A stretch of DNA of 64,000 nucleotides from Kalaharituber pfeilii (lineage: Eukaryota > Ascomycota > Pezizomycetes > Pezizales > Pezizaceae): positions 744,001 through 808,000 of the forward strand of contig WHUZ01000001.1 of NCBI GenBank assembly GCA_015179045.1. The letters are read 5' to 3'. The position numbers were made by a program, and so were the translations under genes. This document shows, one piece after another, positions 9,236-20,252 of this stretch (position 1 is its first letter; each line of letters opens with the position of its first letter). The notes beneath the pieces were generated by a model. It was not told the DNA's origin, made no database searches, and saw nothing but the letters and a program-made list of their open reading frames with translations.

Positions 9236-12200
9236 AGCACACGTCCCGAGTGCCTGTTAGCTATCACTCTAATTACTTAAGAGCATAAGCTATACAGCTT
9301 CGCGTCTTAGGTCTCTCACCTTGACCTAGCAGTTTCATCTGCTGTGATCCCATTCAAGATGACATCCCGGATAGTCCAGACTAATCGTGACCCTGCATCG
9401 TCTTAGCCTTTGGTATTTGGACCTGCTTAATAGGCGTGGTGAAGGTGTAGACAAGGGTGCTTTACTCTTGTTAATAAGAAGTACCTTCCACCACGAGAGT
9501 TGACTTGGTAACTTCTTGATCTCTTGAACACGTTTTTTTCCTAATCGATAACTTGGCCGTATCGGAGGGAGTGTTAGCACTTCTACATATTTGTAGTTCA
9601 TAGGGCTGGATCCTTGTAATATACCCCTCGTTGACAGATAGTTTTGCCTAGGTAGATACGATTCTCATTCTTGAGTGACTCGAAGCTATGACTTTACTTC
9701 CTTTTCCTTTTCGTGCCTCTTGGTCTGGACTGTGCCTGTTCTTCTTTACCTGGATACCGCTCTCGGAATTCTTTGAGTATATCCACCGGTGTCCCATCTT
9801 CCATTAGTAATTCACTCTGGCGTTCCCATGTTGCTTCTTCAGGTCCATATCCTTCCCACTGGACTAGGTACTCGAGTGTTTTCTTGGTACCATTGTAACG
9901 TATATCCGAAATAGAGGCTATAAAGTATTCTTCTTCGCCTTCTATCCTTAGTGGGTCTGGCTGGTCTGGGAGGGGATTGAGAACGGAGGTTTTGAATGGT
10001 TCAAGTAAGAAGACATAGAAGACGGGGTGTATCTTCAAGTTGTAAGGGAGCTTGAGCTTGAAGGCCCATTGCCCTATTGCCTTTTCGATCGTGAAGGGTC
10101 CGACTAACTTGGCATCAAGTTTCTTAGAGGGTCGCTTCATTGGGATGTTTTTAGCATTGAGCATGACCTTATCTCCTTCCTTAAAGTCCAGTTGCCTGGC
10201 ATGACGTTGGCCATACCACTTGATAGCTCGGTCAATGGCTTTGTTAAGTTCCCTTCGGATCCGTTCCCATTCTCCGGCTAGTTCTTCTGAAGTGACGTCA
10301 AGTGCGTGTTCTGCGTTGATGGTTTCGATGAGTGGGTGGAAGCCGTAGTTAGCAAAAAATGGAGAGGTCTTAGTGGTGCTATGTTGAGCATTATTGTATG
10401 TGAATTCAGCAAGAGGTAGTAGTTGGTTCCAGTTATCTTGGTGGTAGGTGACCTAGTTGCGGAGGTATCCTTCGAGGGTTTGGTTGACTCGTTCGGTTTG
10501 GCTATCGGTTTCCGGGTATGCTGTAGTACTCATATTGAGGTTAACTTTAAGTTGCTTCATGAGTTCTTGCCAGAAGTTGGATATAAACTTTAGGTCCCGG
10601 TCCGAGATGATTGTTTTTGGGAGGCCATGGAGTCGCTATATCTCTCGAAGGAAGGTAGTAGCTAGTTGTTTGGCAGTTTGCTCAGTTAAGGGTATAAAGT
10701 GAGCCATCTTAGTGAACCAATTGACTACTTCCTATATTTATGTGAAGCCATCCGAAGAGGGGAGTTCCATGAAGTTCATACTGATCGAGGACCACGGTTG
10801 GTATGGTATCTCGTGTGGATGGAGTAGGCCGTACTTCTTATGTCGTCGCGCCTTGTTCCTTTGACATTCCAATAAGGCGCCGATATATTCTGAGATGTTG
10901 TTGTGCGCATTAGGCCAGTAGAAGTCCCTGCCGATGAATTCGGTTGTTTTTTCGATTCCGAGGTGTCCGGCTAGGGGGTGATTATGTTTTGTATGTAGGA
11001 TGTCTGGTCTAATGGCTGTTGGTATGATGAATCGGTTGTTATGCAACATAAGATCATCCTGAATGGTGAATCGTTTATCGACGGTGTCTTTCTTTTGCTG
11101 GATATTTTCCTTAAGTTGGGAGTACCATTTATTCTTTTTCCCTTCTTCGATTAGCTTTTTCCTCCATTCATCAGTTAGTGCTACCACTTTTAAGGCATTA
11201 ATAGTCCGTGTGTTCAAGATTTCTTCTTCCTCTCCCCAGGTTCCTTCTTCCCAAAACTTAATACCTTGCTGATCTCGCTGTCCACTCTCCTTCTTAAGGG
11301 CGTGGTCACCACGTCGGGATAAGGCATCAGCTTTTAGGTTTGTCTTTCCTTTTCGATAGATGATTTTATAGTTGAACGGAGCGAGTTTCTCGGCCCATCG
11401 TGCCTGACGGCAAGACAGCTTCTTGATGGTATTGAAGATCCGAAGGTTGTCGTGGTCGGTATATACTGTGATGGTATGTTTTGCTCCTTCACAGTATTCT
11501 CTCCATTGATCTGTCATGCACTCGACCACTACTAACATTTCTTTATCGAATGTCATAGTTGATTTCGGCCGGTGAGAATTTTCGGGAATGGAATGCAACC
11601 GGGTGTAGTTTACCATTCTCCTGCTTCTGGCTTAGGATTCCTCCAAGTGCGAAATCGCTTGCATCCGTCTCAAGTATTATTTCCCTGTCGGGGTGGTAGT
11701 GGGCGAGAATCGGAGCGGTAGTGAAGGCTTCCTTTAATTGTTGGAATGCTTCTTCTTGTGGAGGTCCCCAGACTAGCTTTGCCTCTTTGTTTAGTGATCG
11801 TGTTAATGGTAGACATAGCTTGCTATAGTCTTTGATGAAGCGTCAGTAGAAGTTGGCAAAGCCTAGGAAGGACTGTATGTCTGTCTTTAGGTTAGAGTGT
11901 TCGTTAGTACCAGGGGTCTTCCAATCAAGGATTGCCTGGATTTTGTCAGTGGACATCGAGATTCCTTTGCCTGAGATGTAGTAACCTAGGAATTCCACCT
12001 CTTCTACACACCATTTGCAATTTTCCTCTTGTATTGCCAATCCGTTGTCTTGCAGCCTGCGGAGTACTTCTTCCAGGATCTTATTGTCTTCATTGAGGCT
12101 TTCAGCATAGATGAGCAAGTCGTCGATGTATGCGAGGAGCCCTTAATCAATCATGTCCTTGAAGATGTCGTTCATGAACTCCTGAAAGGTTGCAGGTGCA

Positions 12201-12416
12201 TTGCATAGTCCAAAGGGCATTACTGTATCCTTGAAATGGCCGTACCGGGTTCGGAACACTGTTTTCTATTCATCCCCCTCGGCAATCCGGACTAAGTTGT
12301 AGCCATTTTTAAGGTCGATGGCCGTGAAGTATTTCCCTTTTCTTAGTCGGTCTCTGAGTTCTGCCATGAGGGGTAGTGGATAACGGTTCTTAATGGTTAT
12401 TCGATTGAGGCCTTGG
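9236..12416 (-). mobile_element. Ty3/Gypsy chromovirus pol (RT, RNase H, integrase, chromodomain), decayed
   Basis: In minus-strand order: RT from [14 protein letters not shown] (12416) through [17 protein letters not shown] and YIDDLLIYAES to EFLGYYISGKGI; RNase H with TVYTDHDNL and ADALSRR; integrase zinc region and PLAGHLG; integrase core with IISDRDLKF and ETDSQTERVNQTLE; then a chromodomain (LEYLVQWEGYGPEEATWE, about 9800-9880). The order RT-RNH-IN-chromodomain defines chromoviruses, which target heterochromatin. Several in-frame TAG/TAA codons and frameshifts make it defective; many would be explained by C-to-T changes. The start of RT is displaced to 17881-17977 by a transposon insertion. 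Confidence 0.9.
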
Positions 12417-12602
12417 TGTCATGATGGTATGACATGGCGGTATGCGAGCGTAACCAGAGCAGGGCTAAAATGCAGTGAGCTACGAGTGCATGTGACCGGC
12501 CCACCCCTGCTATGCCTGAAGACCTGGCGCGAACGGTACCAAGAGCCCGTATGCATGGATATTCCTATATATCCCGTACTACCAGCGGTCACCAGTAGTT
12601 CT

Positions 12603-12616
12603 ATGTACCATAAGTT
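12603..12616. repeat. LINE target-site duplication, left copy
   Basis: ATGTACCATAAGTT, identical to 15220-15233. The last two T merge with the poly-T tract, so the duplication is 12-14 bp. Confidence 0.85.
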
Positions 12617-15219
12617 TTTTTTTTTTTTTTTTTTTATATATCACATGACCCCGCGTGCAGCTGTTCGCCAAGGCAGGGCCCCTGGGTCTTCGACCCTCAA
12701 AGCCCGGAGGCAGGCTTTTCTACCTACTTCCTCCCCCGCCATTTCTACAAACGAAATCCTCGACCCCTCCCCGCCCCACCTCCGCGAGGCAATAAAAATA
12801 GCTACAACTTTCTTCCCCCGCCACCTTCGAACAAACGAAAAATCGCCCCCTCCCCTACACCTTCAGCGATCCGAAGAACTCTCCTAGCACGTTCACCACC
12901 TCCCCGTTCTCCTGCTCTACCCTCCATTTCTTATCATCGATATCCTCCCACCTTCCCCATCCTTCCAGGTACTCCACCTCCTCACACCTGAACGCCAGGT
13001 GATCCGCTGTTTGTTTTTCACCACACCCACATACACTCCCCTCCATCGCTTTCCCAATCTTCACTTCCCACTCCTTCCCCATCCCCTTTCCCGTTCTCAA
13101 CCTCGTGAACGCCGTTGCCGCTCCCCTTCTCCACTCCATCACCACGCCCCCCCATACCCCCTTTCTTTCCTCTCCGCCGCGCGCAGTCGTTTCCACTTCT
13201 GCCGCAGCCCCCCTTCTGTCACCACCGACCTTCCTACTCTGTCCGCCGCCTTCTTTGCTTCGACGTCTGCCGCCTCATTCCCGGCGATGCCGATGTGTGC
13301 TTTCACCCATATCAACTTGACGTCCCCCCCTTTCCTCCTCCTTTCTGCTATTTCGTTCACCACCTTCTTCAGGTCCCCGGTTCGTGCTTTCCCCAGTCTC
13401 CCCGCCTTCTTCACCGCCGCGATTGCTGCCTGTGAATCAGTTAGGATGACCACGTTTGCCGGTGCCGGTACTGCCTTTTCTATCCCCTTTCTCATCCCCT
13501 TTATCTCCCCGTCCCACACCGTCGCCCCCGTCCCCATCTCTTCTCCACCCCCGCCATCCCACTTCCAAAAACCCCCTCCTACTCTCCCTTTCTCGTTCAT
13601 ACTCCCGTCTGTGTATACCACTCCCGCCCCCTGTGTCGCCCAAAAGACCGAGGACTCCCACTCCTCCGCCCCCCCTCCTTTGCGACCTTCTCTGTTAACT
13701 TCTTCAACCTCTACCTTGGCACACCTCCCTCCCCATGACACCTCTACCTTGGCACACCTCCCTCCCCATGACACCTCGGCCACTCCCTCCGGCATGACGA
13801 AGCTAACTGTGCTCTGCACCCTCCCTGCCACCGACTCGAAACCGTCCTTCTTCTGCGTCGCCCATCCCACGCTCCAATCCTTCCAGTCTCTGCCCCGCTC
13901 CTCCACATCTCCCTCCCCTCTGAAATCTGCGGTCCATATGTCTCCGCAGCCCTCCGGGTCCCCCATACTTCTTGCCACCAGCCTCGCCTGCGCAGCGTCT
14001 AACGCTGTCTCTGCACTCTCCACTCCGGCAATCCAGTTGACTTTCTGAATTGCTGCCCCGTGGACAGCGCCCGTGGCTTTCTTCAGTACCTGGTACTGAA
14101 TCTTCTCCATCTCCCTTCTCCAGTCTTTCTGTCCCCTCCATCCTATCTCCGACCCCCACATCATCACCGCTCTGATCATCCCCGTGTATAGCTGTCGCCA
14201 GCTCCGTGGGCCCATCCCCCACTGTCCCGCGCCCACCCCCATGGCTCCCGTGAGCTTTCTCGCCTTCTCTATCCTCGCCTTCCAATGGAAGTCGAAGTCT
14301 AGAGTCGAGTCGAAAATTACTCCTAGCCATTTCACTCTCTCCACCTCCTTTCTTCTTCTCTTCCCCTTGCCGAAGACTATATCTTCGTGTTTCGTTTTCT
14401 CCAGCGGTACTCCCCATTTTTCTGCCACTCTCCCCGTTATACCGCCCAACTTCACTCTCAGTCTCTCGTGATCCACCTCCCCCTCCCAGTCCCATGCCGT
14501 TACATTGATGTCGTCTACGTACGACGGGACTTCGCACTCTACCCCCGGGCACTCCCTCCTCAGCGTCTCCTCCAAATCCTCTAACATCGGCGCCAGCCAT
14601 ATCAGGAAAATGACTGGCGACAGTGGCGACCCCTGAGGTACCCCCACGTTCGCTTTCCCTTCCCCCCTGACCACTCCGTCCCACTCTACCGTGAATTTTC
14701 TTTCCTTAAAAAATCCCTTCAACCATCCCGCCCACCTCCCCGCCCCCCTGTCACCCCTCACCCTCTTTAACACCTCTCCCTTCACATTGTTGAAGCCCCC
14801 CCTCACATCGTCGAGGCTCCACACTGACCCCCCCTTTCTTGCCAGGCACCTTTGCGTCTTGGTGACTGCCCTCATCATCGCCTCTGCAGCATTCCGTCCC
14901 TTCCTGCCGCCAAATTGATGCCGGTGGAAAAGTTGATCTGCTTTCTGTAGCTCGTTTGCTACCACCTTCTCTCCCAGCTTCGCCACGCAGTTGATCAAAT
15001 TTATTGGCCTCCAACTCTTCACCTGGGATTTGTCTTTCCCAGGTTTCGGAATCATCACCACTTTGCTCAGCTGCCATTCTCCCGGCGTCCTCCCCCTCGC
15101 CATCTCCTCCGCCATCTGTGTCATTAGCTCCCTTCCTAATGGCGTCTTCATTACCAGCTTCAAGAACTTGTATGAGACTCCATCCGGTCCCGGCGCCGAC
15201 ACGTTGCTCGTCCCCCTAA
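12617..15219 (-). mobile_element. 5'-truncated LINE (Tad1/I-like, with RNase H)
   Basis: Minus-strand non-LTR retrotransposon bounded by a 14-bp target duplication and ending in a poly-A tail (plus-strand T run to about 12635). The ORF encodes RT (APGPDGVSY, PKPGKD, GVPQGSPLSPVIF, SYVDDINVTAW) and RNase H (VVYTDGSM, LTDSQAA, WVKAHIGIAGNEAAD, with catalytic acidic residues present). A C-terminal Cys/His motif (CGCGEKQTADHLAFRC) lies in another frame at 12855-13196. ORF1 and the endonuclease are lost, as in typical 5'-truncated insertions. A frameshift lies at a G7 run (C7 on the plus strand, 13146-13153) between RNase H and the Cys motif. Confidence 0.9.
13713..13778. repeat. 33-bp tandem duplication inside the LINE
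   Basis: Two adjacent 33-bp copies starting ACCTTGGCACACC. They add 11 residues (the protein reads VSWGGRCAKVE twice) just before the RNase H domain without breaking the frame. Confidence 0.85.
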
Positions 15220-15233
15220 ATGTACCATAAGTT
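15220..15233. repeat. LINE target-site duplication, right copy
   Basis: ATGTACCATAAGTT, the partner of 12603-12616, at the truncated 5' end of the LINE. Confidence 0.85.
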
Positions 15234-17533
15234 AATCCTTCACTATATGCATCAATAGACCGTAAACAATGATAATAAAAACGATTAATAGATGCAGAAG
15301 AAACAGAATGTAATGCTAGAGGAAGAGGATCTCGTAAACCATCAAATGAATAAGAACAGTTTTCTCGTAAATAATACTTAACAGAACACCAATAACGCTC
15401 AATAAAATTAAGTTCACAATGAAACTTAGGATAAAAAATTACCTGTTGACCAGCAGCTTCTAATTCTTCTTCTAGCCGGCCTTTTTGCTGTATAAAATCA
15501 GGTTGCTGAGAGAGTAAAGTTCGTGCGCAACAGCCTCCGGCAAGAGTTGGCTTACAGCCAGGACGGTCATGAGAGGTTGGACATTTCAGAAGAAAAGCAA
15601 ACCTATCTGACCGATGGCTTTTCCAAAGCCCTCTTTCTTTCAGCACTTGACGAATACCTTTTGGCTTTCCCCGTAGTAATATATTAGGATAGTTCATAAG
15701 AAATACCAGAGCTTAAGATATTTACTTTACATAAATAAATCCTTCACGCATCAAAGGTTGTTCTCCACCAGGATTGAGATTCATTCGTGCTGCTACAAGT
15801 GCATCTGGAGCAAATGAACAGTGATTTGAAGCATTATCAAATGCAAACAAGGCTTGACAATTAGGAAATGCATACCGGAAGATAGGTAGTGCTGTTCGAA
15901 TAGTATGTTCAACCATTTTGTCACCTGTCCAATAATTCTCCTTTCCATATTCCAATAATTCAAGTGCTTCACGAACTGGCTTGCCAGTTTCCAATATTGG
16001 CCACATAGGATTTCGTAAAAGCTCATCATCTGAAATATGATCAGGAATACGTAGAATTCCACCTGGAGTAAGAAAACCAGAGACCATTATGCCTTTACCC
16101 TTTCCCTTAGGTCGTAATGGTTGTTTTCCATCTTTCATCCAGATCCTACGCTTGCCATCATTAGCATTGAATGTAGACTCATCATGCGTAATTAAAACTA
16201 ATGGTTTTTCTTCATTGAGAACATTAGCTGGTGGCATTTCAAATGATCCATCCTCTTTAAAAATCACAAAGCGGTGTTGAGCTTTCTTCCATTGGGGTAA
16301 AAAAATGGAATTTCGATATGCAATCACATCTTCCCGCTCATGTCCATCGATATAAACTGACTTTGTGACAGTATTATATTGAAATCCCATTCTTTTTAGC
16401 CATCGCCGTGCAGTTCTAGCTCTTATACGAAGTGTACAGGGAGCTGTTGAAGTATTTTCCTCTGTATTGCTGTCGTGGTTTTGTAATGTAGCCGCTATAA
16501 CAGAAACCGCACGCTGTGAATTTAAGTATTCACCAACTGCTTTCGCTAGCCCATAAGCTGTAATCTCTATTTTAACATTAATCATTTATTTTTCTAACTG
16601 CGCATTGATGTATTCTATACTACTTACTTTCACCAGTACCACTTAGCCATTCCCGTACTGCTAATTGAACCCCCTCATCATTAAACCATGACTTGACTTT
16701 ACTAAAGCAGCCCCGGTGCCCTTCTGATATAGTTCGATCCTACGGAGTATATATATTAGTATAAGAAATTCAGATCCTCATATATGCTTTACCTTTTTCC
16801 ATTGCAGTTCCCATGTTATAACCTTTCTTGCAAAATATTTCCCTCTATTATAGCACCGTGCAACAGCAAAAGCCATCTCTTCTCGTGTCTCACCAGGCTT
16901 TCGTAACCGACATGTATAAAGAAGGGAAAGCACTGCCCTATGCCGCATTAAATTCTGCCCTTCAAGCTTTATCTTCTTTGACTGCAGCTTCTTCTCAAGA
17001 TCCTTGATAGCTTGTGTATCTGAATCTAATCCAGTCTCTGCTTCCCTAGTAGTAAAAGCCTCAGGTGTAATAGACTCGGACTGTGCCTTACTGAAGTAGT
17101 ATGTAATACTACGAGATCCATTAGCTGCTGCTGCCAATTCTGCTGCTGTTTGTCGTTTTCTTCGTTGCTGCCTTTCGCTATATTTAGGACCCCGCTGGTA
17201 CCGGATATTTCTGGATGATTCTCCTCTAGATGACATCAAGAGTTCAAATACATCTTGATTGAACTCATCATTCTCTGGCTCATCCTCAGTGAATTCACAA
17301 TCTTCTTCCGAACTAGAGTCAAACTCTTCCCAATGAACTGCTGTTGGCACCTCCGGCTCTCCTGGTCTCCATACATCCTCCTCACTTTCATTATCCAAAT
17401 GTGCTATTAGTTCCGCTTCCAGCTGTGCTTCAGCTAGCCGTGCTCGTTTTGCCTGTCGAACTCTCTCCAGATGCAGCGCCCGCTTGCTTTTCCGTCCCAT
17501 TTTGTGAATCTGTATTAACATTAAGTGAGCCAT
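15220..17533 (-). pseudogene. DDE transposase (IS630/Tc1-like, DDE_3 type), pseudogene
   Basis: N-terminal part MGRKSKRALHLERV with an acidic stretch and RRKRQTAAELAAAANGSRSITYYF. Probable introns near 16790-16740 and 16660-16570 restore the frame into ITAYGLAKAVGEYL. The catalytic core follows: THDESTFNAND (first Asp), FAFDNASNH (second Asp) and FYPKFHCELNFIERYW (Glu), spacing as in IS630/Tc1 DDE_3 enzymes. Between REGFIYVK and MNYPNILLRGKPKG two in-frame TAA codons interrupt the core; CAA-to-TAA and CCT-to-CTT changes would explain most of this. The original stop was ACA-TAG, recoverable from the left target duplication (12601-12616). The LINE inserted inside it. Confidence 0.85.
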
Positions 17534-17880
17534 AGACTAATTAACTCAAGCATAGGAGCGTATTTACCAATTTAATTCTTTGATTCAAGCGACAGGGTGA
17601 CTGAACAGGCCGATATGTGCGACCGATGCAACAGGTATCAAGTTGCAAGTATATGGGTCAACCAGCGGTGGACAGTGGATTGGTGCTGTAGGGCGGTAGG
17701 AAGAAAATCGCATGAAAGAGCGGGGCATCAGTGCATGTAACGACTACATAACTAGTGCTTATAGTGCTTAGTCATCATCGAAGCAAATGTCCGCCCTCCT
17801 CCGCATACAGATGTCCCCACCATACCTTTTGGTGCAACGGTTTGCGAAACGGTCGGTTGCAACCCGTAACACTCGGTTAG

Positions 17881-17977
17881 TCGACACACATTCGGAGTTT
17901 GCCGTTTTTCTTCGGAACGAATAGGATTGGCGCACCAGCTGGGGATTGTGAGGGTCGGATCTTTCCTTCTTTGAGCT
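17881..17977 (-). mobile_element. Gypsy RT N-terminal fragment
   Basis: Minus strand: [20 protein letters not shown] followed by [13 protein letters not shown], the start of the Ty3/Gypsy RT domain. It continues at 12416 once the transposon is removed. Upstream gag and protease are gone, replaced at 17977 by a piece of the miniature-element LTR. The junction shows a GAGCT-GAGCT microhomology. Confidence 0.8.
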
Positions 17978-18067
17978 GAGCTACGCAGAGGACTAGCGAG
18001 TATCGCTAGTCAAGTGTCTTTTTGGCCTGGCGGACGGTAACTCTCTGCGTTTACTACCTCCGTAACA
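17978..18067 (+). repeat. Partial LTR of the miniature element family
   Basis: About 90 bases matching the miniature LTR in opposite orientation to the complete copy, ending CCGTAACA at 18067. It differs at a few positions (GAGAGTTACC, GGCCAAAAAG), so it is an older copy. It sits exactly at a Copia integrase codon (RSDN), so it was probably an independent insertion later truncated by deletion. Confidence 0.75.
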
Positions 18068-18900
18068 ATTATCCGATCTCAACCTCCGTATTTTGCATCC
18101 ATTAGATTGTGCTTCTACCCATGCCTTAAATATGCGAAAAACATTGAGTAATGCGAATAGTAGGCTTATATGGGACGAAGTTGAGTTTATACATGCTCTG
18201 TTCTGCTTGAGCACGTATTTCGAAGCCCTGTGTCGAGAGTAAAACACCCTTGCGTATTCATATTTATCGAAAAACCAACCCGGATTAATTGACTAACTGA
18301 TATAATGTTTGTCCCAAGTTGTGGTGCATAGATGACTCCGTCAAGCTGTAGTGTAAGTTGCCTTTTAGAGATTGATTTTCCTGACAAAATGACTGTCCCA
18401 GACCCATGAGCAGAAATCGTATGGTTACCCCCCATATATAGCTTTTGTTCTTTAGAAGGAAACATGAAAACTTTCGAAAATGCAGATAATTGTGAACAAA
18501 CATGATGAGTTGCTCCGGAATCAATGAACCAAGCCAGAGGAGAGGTGACTGTAACAGAGTGCAACATCAATAATTCCATAGATAAATTTTCATTACTATT
18601 ATTAACAGTATTTGAAAAATCAGTATTTGTTAAGTTATTAATATAAATGATGTAATATTGACTCCCACCAATTGAGGGCATCAAAAAGGTCGCTGAGTCT
18701 GAGTGAATGAATTGCAGCGGGTACTGTGCCCACTCTGATGGAGTTCGATTTATATTCATATGCTGTTTTCCCTCAAGACATGACATACACGGAGAGGTGA
18801 GCTTCAGTGCCGATTTTGATAGTGATTCCAGTTGCAAGGCTCTTTTGACAGTTCTAGTATATATCCATACTTAGTTCAGGTGCCCAAGTCGACGATGCCA
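18068..18900 (-). mobile_element. Copia fragments: pre-integrase, integrase start and an inserted protease piece
   Basis: Minus strand from 18900: WHRRLGHLN (GAG-pre-integrase), CMSCLEGKQH (integrase zinc motif), PLQFIHSDSATFLMPSIGG and YYIIYINNLT (first integrase Asp region). At about 18620 this joins a different Copia protease piece: LAWFIDSGATHHVC and YAPQLGTNIISVSQL, ending near 18240. Then integrase resumes: FKAWVEAQSNGCKIRRLRSDN at 18128-18068. This is a chimera of at least two Copia families, all defective. Confidence 0.75.
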
Positions 18901-18949
18901 TATATCTAAGGACGATGATGACGAAGTAGCAGTAGAAAATGAGGCGGCA

Positions 18950-19620
18950 GTAGACGGAATGGTAGAAAACCAAGCGGTAGGTGACGAAACGACAGGGAAC
19001 GAAGTGGCAGACAAAGTGGCAGACGATCAGGCGAGAGCCGCAATTGATGTGTGTGACAATTTAGTAGGTGTAGCTGATAAGATGAATATTCCTTTCTTAT
19101 ATGTGGCCGTAGTGAGTGTTGAATTGTTGATTTTGTCGATTATTTCACATTTCTCGTCATCGAACATTGCCCTCAGCCTTGCCTGAAGACGCTTCCCAGC
19201 TGAAATAAGGTTGCATCCCAGGTCAAGTACATATAAAACGTCTTTTAACATGAACACACTTCCATCCTTCAAATAAATGGAGCATATTCCATAGGCATAT
19301 ACCACAGTATTATCCCCCAGCGAAACAGGCCGTCGTTTTGACAGGCGGCGGAGATGCGAGAAGGTGGTAAGTATGCTGCACATGTGGTCTGATGCTCCGG
19401 AGTCTATATGCCGTAGTCTGTGCTCAGTCCTCGAAGTTTGCTCAAACTGACGTTTTTAGTTTGACTTGACTCAGTGGGATCTTCAGACTTCTCTGATTTT
19501 GTGGTTCGATGTTGTAATTCCTCACTTTTGTTCTGCAAGTTACAATCCTTGCTCTTGTGTCCCCTTTTCAGGCAGTGCCAGCATGTCAGAAAGAAGGTGC
19601 AAGTAGAGTAAAGGCAGGTA
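18950..19620 (-). mobile_element. Copia fragment: zinc knuckle, protease and linker
   Basis: Minus strand: CCHC knuckle (CWHCLKRGHKSKDC), RHIDSGASDHMC (protease active site), FMLKDVLYVLDLGCNLISAGK and EIIDKINNSTLTTATYKKG, then an acidic linker with repeated short motifs (GNEVAD, DKVADD as read on the plus strand). It is homologous to the plus-strand fragments at 4.7-5.4 kb. Most of gag is deleted between the primer site and the knuckle. Confidence 0.75.
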
Positions 19621-19684
19621 GTAAGATGTATGCGGCAACGGTGTATGCGATAGGCTATATGAAAGGCTGTAGGTCAAGAGAGCG

Positions 19685-19698
19685 CCGGGCTCATAACC
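19685..19698 (-). other. Copia primer binding site, half-tRNA-iMet type
   Basis: Minus strand GGTTATGAGCCCGG directly after the LTR end AACAACA. It is complementary to the anticodon arm of initiator tRNA-Met (CCGGGCTCATAACC). Confidence 0.7.
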
Positions 19699-20038
19699 TG
19701 TTGTTAAAACTACAGATTACGAGCTAATGCGGTGGAATTTGAATAACCTCGAGCAAGCGGCCCAAAAAGGCCCTATTTATACGAGAACTCAGGATATACC
19801 TTCATACGCAACTAGACAATTTGGTGCGGTATGAGGTTGCGCATAACAGCGGATTCAGACGGTAAAGATAGGAACGCCAGTTAGGTTGCGTAAGTATGTT
19901 CGGCACACCTGACCATATGCTGGTTGTGCCAAGATTTCACATTAACGTCCACTCTTGGCACAAATTGTCAGTCATTTGAAATTGCATGTGGAAATTTTTG
20001 GCGATAACTCAAGTCGACATTTCATGAAAGTGCTAACA
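19699..20038 (-). repeat. Copia 5' LTR, upstream of PWP2
   Basis: About 340 bp; on the minus strand it starts TGTTAGCAC and ends TTAACAACA, with a TATAAATAG box near 19777-19785. It is oriented away from PWP2 and its outer end lies 215 bp before the PWP2 start codon. It belongs to the Copia fragment at 18.95-19.6 kb. Confidence 0.7.
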
Positions 20039-20252
20039 GTTGACACCAAAAATCTTGCATATATACCTTCTCATGTTACCACACCAGCTCGGTCGCACTG
20101 AATCTCAAATATCGTATCACCTTCTAATTGAGTCTTCTTATTTTAATCAAAAAGGAACCGTCAATTGTGGCAAGAGTGTGCCTTGGAGCACATCGAGTGG
20201 ACGGGACTGCGACTATTGAGAACCAGACGGCCGCAGCCGACCATCTTCCAAC

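Larger units (their letters stand above)
12417..17880 (-). mobile_element. IS630/Tc1-like DDE transposon nested in Gypsy RT, itself holding a LINE
   Basis: The Gypsy motif CVDYQGLN is split: QGLN and what follows end at 12416, and LRMCVD resumes near 17881. The intervening 5.46 kb consists of about 2.86 kb of DNA transposon plus a 2.6-kb LINE. The ends share only a weak inverted GTGT...GG resemblance. A TA target duplication, expected for this superfamily, is plausible at the right edge (GGT|TAGTCGAC) but not clean at the left (GGTGTCATG). Element ends are therefore uncertain by a few bases. Confidence 0.7.

Noticed and set aside
12999..14048. 349-aa plus-strand frame rich in Ser/Pro
   Set aside because: It is the antisense shadow of the LINE reverse transcriptase ORF.
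13139..15697. Novel 852-aa transposase-reverse transcriptase enzyme
   Set aside because: The 14-bp target duplication and poly-A tail show a simple LINE insertion at the transposase stop codon, so the fusion is treated as accidental.
4377..20038. CRISPR-like or integron-like array from the regular repeats
   Set aside because: The only regular repeats are a short tandem block derived from Copia coding sequence and LTRs; there are no unique spacers, and the genome is eukaryotic.
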